NCBI GenBank assembly: GCA_963682095.1
Contig: OY821755.1
Span: forward strand, 32,928,916-32,992,915
DNA length: 64,000 bases
Direction of reading: 5' to 3'
From: Potentilla sterilis
Lineage: Eukaryota > Streptophyta > Magnoliopsida > Rosales > Rosaceae
A program made the position numbers and the translations under genes. Each line of letters opens with the position of its first letter. The stretch's first letter is position 1. The notes under the pieces were generated by a model. The model was not told the DNA's origin. It searched no databases and saw only the letters and a program-made list of their open reading frames with translations. Below are positions 35,901 to 44,418 of this stretch, piece by piece.

Positions 35901-36087
35901 GATGCAGCAGTCTTGGGAGGCCCAGCAGGCTGGACTCCAGCCCCCGCCTCCGCCACAGATGCCCCAGTTCGTCGTCCCCACTCCCCCCCCGCATCGGAGT
36001 ACGCCAGCCGATCAGGACAGCCATAGCCACCGGAACTCGAACGATCCGGTCGACGACGCTACGCGTTTAGGGGGTGATGATGAGTAG
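32904..36087 (+). CDS. CACTA-1 second gene, Transposase_24/TNPA-like
   Basis: Seven exons fit splice sites and phases: 32904-32910, 33500-34102, 34198-34460, 34560-34618, 34702-34852, 35239-35403 and 35497-36087, giving 612 residues. The start is the first ATG after the GC-rich leader (context ACCACCATG). The N-terminal 150 residues are Gly/Ser/Pro/Arg-rich and low in complexity. The middle has WFRVHPTLDWW, YREYEWLWLVAYF and NSDNRRRNEHPHHGGARSW, the pattern of plant Transposase_24 (Ptta/En/Spm) proteins. Residues from about 480 form an Ala/Gln/Glu-rich coiled coil (LQTQLQRTQAELARAVEAL) with a Pro-rich tail. By analogy with TNPA it should bind the repeated motif. The fifth intron is a TTAGTTAGT microsatellite. 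Confidence 0.88.
34930..35200 (+). repeat. TTAGTTAG/AAATTAAATT microsatellite in an intron
   Basis: Low-complexity tract of TTAG and AAATT units within the intron 34853-35238. The CACTA-2 counterpart is 58 to a few bases shorter and otherwise alike. Confidence 0.85.
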
Positions 36088-36248
36088 ATATAGTGGGTTA
36101 ATTTGTACAGTATGTAGGATATTAGGGATGGATTGATGTGGATATTTGTTGGATATTTGGATGTTTGTTTGTGCATTTTCTGCAGCCCCCGAAGACGAAG
36201 AGAAATTGGGCCCGAGTTAAATTTTTTAATTTTTTAAAATATTTAGGA

Positions 36249-36743
36249 GTTATAGCCGACGATATTGGCATTATTTCGTCGGCTATAAGTGCTATAGCCG
36301 ACGATTTTTACCAAATTTCGTCGGCTATAACGGTTATAGCCGACGAAGATGACATATGTCGTCGGCTATACCCTCCCGGCTTCCGGCAAAAAAAGCCGTT
36401 CCTGGTACCGGCGATTGGTATGGCCGACGATAGTGTCGTCGGCTATAACGGACGGACAGCCGACGACAGTGTCGTCGGATATACTTCGGGTTAGGGGCAA
36501 TTACGTAATTGTTGAAGCCGACGATCTTGTCGTCGGCAATGTTCGAAGTATAGCCGACGAGGCTTTTGTCGTCGGCTATACCTAGTGTTTTATAAGCCGA
36601 CGACTTACCCCGTGTGTCGTCGGCTATACTATAGCCGACGGAGCAATCCCGACGAGATAATAGCCGACGATACTTCGTCGGCTATGACTATAGCCGACGA
36701 ATTAATGGAAACGGCCGACGAGATGGCGTCGTCGGCTATGACG
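36249..36743. repeat. CACTA-1 right subterminal motif array
   Basis: About 22 motifs, largely as inverted pairs separated by 8-20 bases (TATAGCCGACGA ... TCGTCGGCTATA), so single strands could fold into a row of small hairpins. Several motifs are altered compared with CACTA-2, for example near 36450-36480. Confidence 0.9.
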
Positions 36744-36758
36744 CCTTTTCTGGTAGTG
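36744..36758 (-). repeat. CACTA-1 right terminal inverted repeat
   Basis: CCTTTTCTGGTAGTG, the inverse of the left end. Confidence 0.95.
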
Positions 36759-36761
36759 ATT

Positions 36762-38563
36762 ATTCATATACTGAGGAATGTTGTGTTAAAATTTCAGATC
36801 AATCGGAGTTCGGAAAGTCACCCAAAAGATGGCTGCAAAACGGCAGTCCGAGCAAACCAATCCAGGGGCTTCCAGGATTTTCCTGGGACTTTGTCCCAAA
36901 TTCGAAAAATCATTCCCGACGACTCACAAGGAATTTGATCAAGCCCTTTTATGGGGAGATGGCTATATGTATCTAGTTTATCTGAGACTTAGAATCGCAT
37001 CAATTGGAGCTCCGAAGAGGGAGATATGCCGGATTTACTGGAGCAAGGTCATTCCAGCCGAGTTGTTGCCGGTCTTGTGTTCTTGCGGGTTTTGGGCATT
37101 TTTCCATGGATCAAGCTCACCAAATGGAGTTGTCAAGCCTACACAAGAAGTCCATGAAGATATGCAGCCCAATCCAAGGAAGAAAATCAGAAAAAGAAGT
37201 TTCCTAGAAGAACCAAGAGAGGAAGGAACCAAAACCTTGTTGCACAAGGATTGCCTTTGCCTATTTGGACTAGGTTTTCTACCTAGGGTTTCTGTCGAAT
37301 TTGCCTCTATAAATAGCCAACTTTTACACAGAAAAACTTGTCACATTCCAAAGCAAAAATATAGCCAAAGCTCTACCTAAATTTCCCTTGAGTCATACAC
37401 AAAAACCTTAGCCAAAACCACCTCCACCACACCCAAAGTTCTTGCCGAACCTTGGTTCTTTTGCTGTCGACACTACCACTGCCGAGCATCAGCCTCCATC
37501 CGATCACCACCATCCGCCGGATCCACACCAAGACGAAGCTCTCCAAGGTTTCTAATGTGTGATCCACTCCCTACTCTTGGTTATGTAATTTTTGTTGTAG
37601 TTATGTTAAACTTTGTCTATGAAGTTAGCATGAATTCTTGGTTTCAAACTCTATGTCTATGTATTGTTTGGAGTGAAATTTGGTTTTATGATTTGTATGT
37701 TCAATTTGTTTTCTTTGTCTTTAAGTGGTATTTGGATGTAAGAATACAAATTGCATGTTAAAAAGTAAGGAAAATATGAAGTAAAGAGATAGGATTAGAT
37801 AGGCAAGTATGTTCACTCTGATTCTAGTAATTCGTTCTTGGTTTAGTCTTTAAATCCGTGTGCCTCAAAGATTGGTACTTAGCATAGTCGCGATATGTTT
37901 TGAGTATTGATCTTATATCCGTCAACATGATAGGACTAGAGTGGTTTAAACGACTATGCATGTTAACAAGAAGTGGTGACGCCTTGCTTGATTGATATGT
38001 TTCCGACTAAAAAGACCTTGTGCCTAATTACTTTGCATGTTTGATTTCGACGATAAGTGTTCTCAAATGTGTTTAGTATAACTTTAGGGTTAGACGATAA
38101 GTTAATCTTGAAGTACTTGACAGTCTTAATCGATTAGTAAACCGATAAGGAGCTAATTAGGTTGGAACTAAGTCAGATCTAGGATATTGTGTACCCTTGC
38201 CATATGTCTTGTTTTGTCAATTTGCTAAGTATTTTGATTGCTTTCGTGTTAGTACTTTGTGGAAGAATGTCGACCAAACTTGTAAATAGTAATTTAGGAT
38301 TTATTTTCAGTAATTTATTTTCGTGCCTAGCGTTAGGGCAGCCCTTGCTGCCGAACCTCACCTCAATCCCCCTTGATTTCATGTGAATATGTATATATGT
38401 ATATAAGTGTGACAATTGTGTGCATATGTATTTGTGAATATTTGTGTTAACATTCTCATGTTTCAGGTACCCTTAATCCCCGGCTAGAACGATCCCTACT
38501 TATTCTATACTACTAACGATTGTAGGGTTATTATTGCTTGATGCTCGCTTCGGCGACACGTCA
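36762..38563 (+). repeat. Athila-like element 2 3' LTR, right part
   Basis: Continues the LTR after CACTA-1 and ends CACGTCA. The TATA box is at 37308-37315. It matches 21446-23244 with about 25 scattered differences. Confidence 0.9.
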
Positions 38564-38575
38564 ATTTTTATTTGT

Positions 38576-38593
38576 GTGAGCCTCGCGGCTCAC
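38576..38593. other. Short perfect palindrome at the Athila/Copia-3 junction
   Basis: Seven-base arms GTGAGCC and GGCTCAC around TCGC, lying 12 bases right of the Athila-like LTR end and directly before Copia-3 integrase homology resumes. Confidence 0.6.
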
Positions 38594-39463
38594 ATTAAGT
38601 GTGTGAGAAGTGACAGGGGTGGTGAGTATTATGGGAGATATACAGAGGCTGGTCAACGTAAGGGTTTTTTTTACACTTTTCTTGGAGAAAAATGGAATTG
38701 TGGCTGAGTATACCACACCTGGTACACCTGAGCAGAATGGGGTTGCAGAGAGAAGACATAGGACTTTTATGAATATGGTGAGGAGCATGATGTGCACCTC
38801 AGGTTTTCCGCATTTCCTTTGGAGTGAAGCACTCAAAACAGCCAATTATCTTACCAATAGGACTCCATCCAAGTCTGTTTCTGCGACCAAAACACCTTTT
38901 GAGCTGTGGAAAAACAGAAAACCTAGTGTTTATCACACACATGTATGGGGTGTTGTACAGCATAAGCTAGGCCGTTTTATCCGAAAGTGAACAAGCTAGA
39001 TCCCAAGACTGTGTTTGCATCCTTTATTGGTTATCCTGAGCAATCAAAAGGGTTCAAATTTTATTGTCCCACACACTCACACAAAATCTTAGAGACAAAT
39101 AAGGCTGTGTTCTTCAATGAGATTAATTATTCTCATTCTTTTGAGGATTTTATTTTTGAAGAACTTACTGAAAATTCTCCTACACCTACAGCAGACCAAC
39201 CACAGCCTCAACGTGTGTTTTTTGAGCCTATTGTGACTGATGCAAATGTCCTTGCTGCACCTGGTCCTAATCCTAACCCGCCACAGCCATTACAGCAGCC
39301 ACAACCAATCATTAGAAGGTCACAAAGAGCAAGAAAGTCCACACTTGATGTCATGTCCACTGTTTTTCAGATTTATTATAATAAAGTAGATTATGATGTT
39401 GGTGAAATTGATGATCCTACTACATTCAAAGAGGCTATTTCTGGAGATTATTCACATGAGTAG
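38594..39463 (+). pseudogene. Copia-3 integrase, 3' part
   Basis: Continues the integrase interrupted at 15507: IKCVRSDRGGEYYGRYTE, then VAEYTTPGTPEQNGVAERRH and MMCTSGFPHFLWSEALKTANYL. A frameshift near 38665 (a run of T) and another near 38960-38990 break it. The connecting region with SHKILETNKAVFF and SQRARKS follows. The frame ends at a TAG (39461-39463), where a tryptophan is expected just before the reverse transcriptase. Confidence 0.9.
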
Positions 39464-40998
39464 GAGAAAGCCATGATTTCAGAGATAAACTCAATGCATG
39501 TGAATAATGTATGGGATTTAGTGGAGCCTCCGAAAACGCAGAAAGCTATTGGATGCAAGTGGGTGCTCAAAACAAAGCTGAATGCAGATGGCAGTGTAGA
39601 AAGATACAAGGCTATATTGGTTGCGAAAGGGTTTACACAAAAAGAAGGAGTGGATTTCACCAAGACTTTTTCTCCAGTTTCCACCAAGGATGCTTTCAAA
39701 GTTATCATGGCTCTGGTAGCTCATTATGACATGGAGCTTCATCATATGGATGTAAAGACTGCGTTCTTGAATGGGGAATTGGATGAGGAAATATTCATGA
39801 AGCAGCCAGAAGGATTTATTGAGCCTGGAAATGAGCATTTCGTCTGTAAACTCAACATATCAATCTATGGACTAAAACAAGCCTCAAGACAGTGGTATTT
39901 GAAGTTTGATTCAGTCATTGGTGCTTTTGGCTTTCAAGAAAATCTGGTGGATGAGTGTGTGTGTATATGAAATCAGAGGGTAAAAACTTTATTTTTCTGA
40001 TTTTATATGTGGATGACATATTGTTGGCGAGTACCAGTTTGGATATATTGAAGAAAACTAAGTCTTTTTTGTCAAACAAATTTGATATGAAGGACTTAGG
40101 TGAAGCTTTTTATGTGTTAGGGATAGAGATCAAAATGGATAGGTCTCGTTTCTTACTTGGCTTGTCACAGCAGAGCTACATCAACAAGGTTTTGAAGAGG
40201 TTTGATATGCAAGACTGTACAACTTGTCCAATTCCAATGTCCAAGGGCGACAAGCTGAACAAGAATCAATGTCCAAGTAATGCATTGCAGAGAGAACAGA
40301 TGAAAAACAAGCCACATGCGCAACTCATTGGTAGTCTCATGTATGCACAAGTGTGTACAAGGCCTGACTTGTCTTATGCAGTTAGTATTTTATCAAGATT
40401 TCAATCCAATCCTGGCATTGAACATTGGACAACACGAAATAAAATTTTTAGATATCTTCAAGGCACCAAAAGTCATCATCTTGTGTACAGAAAAGTGAAG
40501 GAACTTGAAGTTGTTGGCTATACAGATTCAGATTTTGCATCGAAGTATCCAAGTTCACACAAGTCCACTACTGGTTATGTGTTCACCATGGCTCGAGGTG
40601 CCATAGCTTAGAGAACCATGAAGCAAGATCTTATAACCACTTCTACAATGCAAGCAGAGTATCTTGCCATCTATGAGGGAGTTTGTGAAGGATTATGGTT
40701 GAGAAACTTCTTGATACAGACTAATGCAGTAGATAGCATTGTTGCAAGGCCTATGAAGATTTATTGTGACAATTTAGCAACAGTGTATTTCAGCAAGAAC
40801 AACAAGAGATCGACCAATTTCAAACATATAGATCTTAAGTACTACAGCATTAGACAAAGGGTTAAGCGTAAGGAGCTTGTGGTGTTAAAAATTAGCACTT
40901 TAGCTCAGTTAGCTGATTCGTTTACCAAGCCTATGACTGTAGCTACTTTTGAGGAGCATGCATCTAACATTGGCATTCTGCCATGTCTTGATGCATAG
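39464..40998 (+). pseudogene. Copia-3 reverse transcriptase and RNase H
   Basis: Starts EKAMISEINSM, then GCKWVLKTKLNADG, MDVKTAFLNGELDE, YGLKQASRQWY. A frameshift near 39955-39970 leads to the catalytic LYVDDILLAS, then MKDLGEAFYVLGIEI and TRPDLSYAVSILSRF. RNase H follows with GYTDSDFASKYPSSHKSTTG. A TAG at 40609-40611, again at an expected tryptophan, interrupts it before STMQAEYLA, IYCDNLATVYFSKNN and KHIDLKYYSIR. It ends at 40998. The reading order fits the plus strand and the 5' pieces at 14593-15507. Confidence 0.93.
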
Positions 40999-41579
40999 GT
41001 TCAGTGGGAGTCATTTTTTCAGTTTTTAGACTTCTTTGGTTATAGTTCAGGATTTCTGGATTGCTTATTTATTTTAATTTCCAGATTTGAACTTTATGTT
41101 TGCAACTTGTGAATTTTCTGGTTGATAATAAATCGATTGTTGCATTGTTTTCTATGATTATTGGATCATGATATAGCTATATGATTATTGTATTGTCTAA
41201 ATGGCAATGTTTTTTTTTTCTTCAGAATATCAAGGACACATGAGGACATTTTCACTAGAAGATGGTGTCAGGTTCTTCCATACAGAACCATAAGGAGGAT
41301 CAAAATTACATTAAACTGTTGCAGATACATCAGGTAGTTTCAATGTTATTACAGTTTGGTAACCTTGTTTGATTGATATGGTTTGTTGCTGGAATTGCAG
41401 TAGTTTTGAAATGACTGTGTTTTATAATGCATCTCATTTCTTAATTCTGCATTACTACAGCTTATTTATATATCAAAGTTGTGAACTTTTGTGTTGTCTT
41501 TTATTCTCAAATGTGCACTAAAGATTTTACTACATTCTAACTAAGCATATGTTTTGTTGTGTGAGATATTAATGGTCCA
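40999..41579 (+). other. Copia-3 3' untranslated region
   Basis: AT-rich sequence between the pol stop and the Cassandra-type insertion. It begins with a CAGTGGGAGTC word common after Copia pol. No gene is seen. Confidence 0.6.
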
Positions 41580-41580
41580 A

Positions 41581-41926
41581 CACTTTTGGCGCGGACGTCG
41601 GACCCTAAGGGGGGTGAATTGTGATGACCCGACCTGTCCTGGCTAGGAAAGCTAGCAGGTAGGTAGGTCACGCATCCCACGTCGCCCGGGAGAGAGTGGA
41701 TGTTGTGTTTATATGTGCAGAGTTAGCTCAATACATAAGAACGCGTTTTGGGGGCTCAATGGCTTCGGAGGGGATGGGAACTCCGAAGTTATGTTTGCTG
41801 AGCTCAGAGCAATCTCAGGATGGGTGACCTACTAGGAAATTGCGTGTGAGCTCCCAAAAACAAATCTGTGCGGGCCGGTGGGTCCAAAGCGGATAATATC
41901 CTAAGTGTATGGGCTGCGCTGTTACA
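41581..41926 (+). mobile_element. Cassandra-type TRIM: LTR with 5S rRNA-like core
   Basis: The LTR runs from TGTGATGACCCG (41620) to GCTGTTACA (41926), 307 bp. Just before it is GACCCTAAGGGGGGTGAAT, a polypurine tract with short internal sequence. Within the LTR, about 41770-41860 follows plant 5S rRNA: GGGATGGGAACTCCGAAGTTA and AGGATGGGTGACCT, the region of the internal Pol III promoter. LTRs containing 5S-like sequence are the defining mark of Cassandra terminal-repeat retrotransposons in miniature. The matching left LTR is not visible, so this is one LTR plus a little interior. ATTGGTAT after it recalls the tRNA-Met primer site, but the rest does not match. Confidence 0.82.
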
Positions 41927-41942
41927 ATTGGTATGGGAGAAT

Positions 41943-42255
41943 GTTAGAATTATATTTAATGTGGACTCAATAATATCTCATGAGAGTCCAACACACAGAT
42001 GCATCTTGTGAAATAAGTAAAAGAGATTAAATGATAAATACTTAACTTTGATATTAATCTCTATAATCTGTTGAGATAGATACAAGAAGTTTAAATGGTA
42101 TATATGTTTATGCTATGGTTATCATATAGAGTAACTAATAGGATTGAATTTTGAGTTGCCTTGTGAGATGGGACTCAAGTGGTCTGACTAGAATATAAAG
42201 GGATCCATGTGCAAGCTTCATATAACGTACAAAAGTCATTTCTCCCAGTGAGTAC
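41943..42255 (+). repeat. Copia-3 3' LTR, left part
   Basis: Begins TGTTAGAATT and runs to the Tat insertion. Its last five bases AGTAC (42251-42255) are the Tat target-site duplication. Confidence 0.9.
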
Positions 42256-42725
42256 TGTTTGTACCTAAAACCCGTAGGCCTGGCAGAGACAGATGAATCC
42301 AAGTGTGATCTCCTGTAAACCTGCTTACTAAGGGGAATACCGGGCGGGCCGGTCTTCTCCTCTCCGATGCCTAAGTTAGTACAGTTGGGATGAATAGATA
42401 ACTTAAGCACGTATGATAAGCAGTAGGAAAGATCAGTTACCTATTAATGAGGGTAGTTGAGGCCCTTATATAGGTGGCCGGACGTGAGGTCTGGCCTCAC
42501 TCTTCGATGTGGGACTGGCTTCCTTCTGTTCGTACACCAAAGGGCAGCTCTGGTGACCTCTTTGGCAGGCTGGCGCCCCTGGTCTCCGGGTCCCTGGTCG
42601 CAAGGTAGACTGCTGGACCCCGGCTCCGGGTGGTGGCGATCCGGTTCCGGGCCCTAGGCTGGCCCCGGGTGCACCGGTTGTGGGTCTGTGGGCCTGTTGT
42701 AGCCCCTCTGTGGCTACTGTCAAAA
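42256..42725 (-). repeat. Tat 3' LTR
   Basis: 470 bp, the left LTR. A TATATAAG promoter box (minus strand) is near 42463-42473. Its inner end reads CAAAA where the other LTR has CAACA. No clear purine tract is seen next to it. Confidence 0.93.
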
Positions 42726-42892
42726 AGTCTCCAAAGTTCCCGGTCAAGTGCAATCTTGAATGAGGACTTAATATGTCTTGCTTCTGTCCCGCAGACCCGC
42801 AGTTGCCAACCCAACGGTACCCAGTCCCCCAAGTCCGTATTGAAGATTGGGCGTGACCGGGCGTTCGGTCAGACGAGGTGCGGTGAGTACTG

Positions 42893-43172
42893 TATCGAGT
42901 CGGAGAGTGCGTGGGAACTCGACCGGGCGTTCTGCCATATCGGAACGAGTCCCCCAAGGCGAAATTGGTGAACCGACCGGTGGACCCCCATACCGTATCG
43001 AGTCGGAGAGTGCGTGGGAACTCGACCGGGCGTTCTGCCATATCGGAACGAGTCCCCCAAGGCGAAATTGGTGAACCGACCGGTGGACCCCCATACCGTA
43101 TCGAGTCGGAGAGTGCGTGGGAACTCGACCGGGCGTTCTGCCATATCGGAACGAGTCCCCCAAGGCGAAATT
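42893..43172 (+). repeat. 103-bp tandem repeat, about 2.7 copies
   Basis: Units start at 42893, 42996 and 43099 with TATCGAGTCGGAGAG and are essentially identical; the last ends at CGAAATTG (43172). The near-identity points to recent expansion. It lies between the Tat 3' LTR and the antisense gene, a place where Tat elements often carry tandem repeats. Long frames across it on both strands arise from the repeat because 103 is not divisible by three. Confidence 0.95.
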
Positions 43173-43636
43173 GCTGCCAATGGTAGGGCAGGCCGGGGAA
43201 TAGCCCGGTGGTTCGGCCCAGCTTGTGCTGGAATAAGCGTGGGGTAGGATTACTAGCGTGCGGGGAGGCCCGTTGGAGCGTGGAATAAGCCAATAGGTAC
43301 CCCGGTGTTGCGGCCATGTTGAAGCACCGGTTAACACTTGCTAGTTCTTCTCAGCTTGTGTTGGAATAAGCGTGAGGTAATGTGCAGGTTTGTTAGCCTG
43401 CGGGGAGACTTGTTTTGTGTTAGAGAAACAATCTGCCCGGTGGGGAGGCGTTGAGATAACGAGTCTCGCCATGTGTCCCCAAATGTATCACAGTTCAGTG
43501 TGATGCAGGGTTTTTATCCTGCTTGAAAAGAGTACATGTGTTAGATGTAAACTCGCCCGGGTTTATAAAGCCCATGCGTTTGGAAGCCTTGATTTGCTGC
43601 TGGCTCATTCCTGCCCGCAGGAGAAGGAAAGTGACT
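43173..43636. other. Tat 3' region without recognisable gene
   Basis: Non-coding interior sequence between the two tandem-repeat arrays; it has repeated words such as CTTGTGNTGGAATAAGCGTG and TGCGGGGAG, remnants of older duplication. Confidence 0.5.
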
Positions 43637-43654
43637 AAACCGGTGGAATGCTTT

Positions 43655-43806
43655 GGAGCCGGTTGAATGTCTCATGATCGGTGGAATGCCATGGAACCGG
43701 TTGAATGCTACAGAACCGGTGAGGTGCCATGGAGCCGGTTGGATACTTCATAACCGGTGAGATGCTGCGGAGCCGGTTGGATACTTCATAACCGGTGAGA
43801 TACTGC
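43655..43806 (+). repeat. 38-bp tandem repeat, four copies
   Basis: Units of GAGCCGGTTG...AACCGGTGAG...CTGCG follow each other with period 38. Each unit is itself two halves containing CCGGT. The last two units are almost identical, the first more diverged. Confidence 0.88.
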
Positions 43807-44050
43807 TCCTTGGTTTGAGGTTGACTCTTGGGGAAGTGGGGGGAGTGGACACCTCGGCTTGCACTCCTATCTCCCCTAACTGCCACTTGTAGGTGGGACA
43901 GGTGGCTGACATACAATGAAGGGGAGAGCCCATCAGTCCCAACAGTTATGATGGCATGGGAGCTTTATCGATGCTGGGACACGTGTCAGCAGCCAGCGGT
44001 CTGAGATGGAGGGGATCTGCGGCTGGGGTTGACTCTCTTTTATGCTTGCC

Positions 44051-44418
44051 CTAATTATGAAGGTGTAGTTTTGCCGCCTATAAGATGCTTCGCCCCCCCC
44101 CCCCCCCCCCTCTTCCTCTCCTCCTGCCGTACCTTGCCGAAGCTTAGCTCTTCGCCTGCTCCTATCTGTGTTGTTATCTTGCTACAGAGCTAAATTATGT
44201 TTTTTAGGATTTATGGCATCTGAGAGATCAGCGAACCCTAATTATCAAGGTGTAGTTTTTGCCGCCTATAAGATGCTTGCCCCCCCCCCCCCCCTTCCTC
44301 TCCTCCTGTCGTACCTTGCCGAAGCTTGGCTCTTCGCCTGCTCCTGTCTGTGTTGTTATCTTGCTACAGAGCTAAATTCTGTTGTTTAGGCTTTATGGCA
44401 TCTGAGAGATCAGCGAAC
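44051..44418 (+). promoter_or_regulatory. Duplicated promoter-leader of the antisense gene
   Basis: Two tandem units of about 185 bp (44051-44237 and 44238-44418) each carry a TATAAGA box (44079 and 44267), a long C run, a CTCTTCGCCTGCTCCT word and the start ATGGCATCTGAGAG (44213 and 44395). The C runs differ in length. It looks like a Pol II promoter with leader and start codon, duplicated in tandem. Confidence 0.72.

Larger units (their letters stand above)
26432..36758 (+). mobile_element. CACTA-1: complete, apparently intact CACTA transposon
   Basis: 10,327 bp with ends CACTACCAGAAAAGG... and ...CCTTTTCTGGTAGTG, that is 15-bp perfect terminal inverted repeats. It is flanked by a 3-bp target-site duplication ATT (26429-26431 and 36759-36761), the CACTA hallmark. 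The empty site exists in the other LTR at 21437-21455, so insertion was clean. It holds a tnp2-type transposase gene (27328-31027) and a Transposase_24/TNPA-like gene (32904-36087), both with open frames after splicing. TATAGCCGACGA arrays lie at both ends and between the genes. It is a close copy of CACTA-2. Confidence 0.97.
21280..38563 (+). mobile_element. Athila-like element 2, plus strand, non-coding, holds CACTA-1
   Basis: LTR (21280-23244, lacking about the first 85 bases), primer-binding site, 2.9-kb internal region, then the 3' LTR (26170-26431 and 36762-38563) interrupted by CACTA-1. Without CACTA-1 the element is about 7 kb. The two LTRs differ by about 25 positions in 1.8 kb. No gag or pol is visible. 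Together with element 1 it forms a large inverted repeat: left arm 15562-20341, right arm 23245-38563 (CACTA-1 removed). The right end lies in the Copia-3 integrase gene; no target-site duplication can be recognised because the left edge is truncated. Confidence 0.8.

Noticed and set aside
36829..37380. Open frame of 183 codons in the Athila-like LTR (also 21510-21872 and minus-strand counterpart near 16755-17168)
   Set aside because: It lies wholly in the LTR, breaks in one of the copies and shows no domain; an accidental frame across the LTR promoter region.
41770..41860. A 5S rRNA gene
   Set aside because: Too diverged and lacking proper ends; it is embedded in a Cassandra-type LTR.
42466..43337. 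Long open frames on both strands in the GC-rich region near the Tat 3' LTR
   Set aside because: They run through the LTR and the 103-bp tandem repeat and recur in shifted frames with each unit; no domain is visible.
42893..43806. CRISPR-like array
   Set aside because: Units are contiguous tandem repeats without unique spacers, in a plant nuclear context.
44168..44389. A separate small gene starting at the first ATGGCATCTGAGAG
   Set aside because: It is the upstream unit of the duplicated leader and its frame ends within the second unit; treated as part of the promoter duplication.
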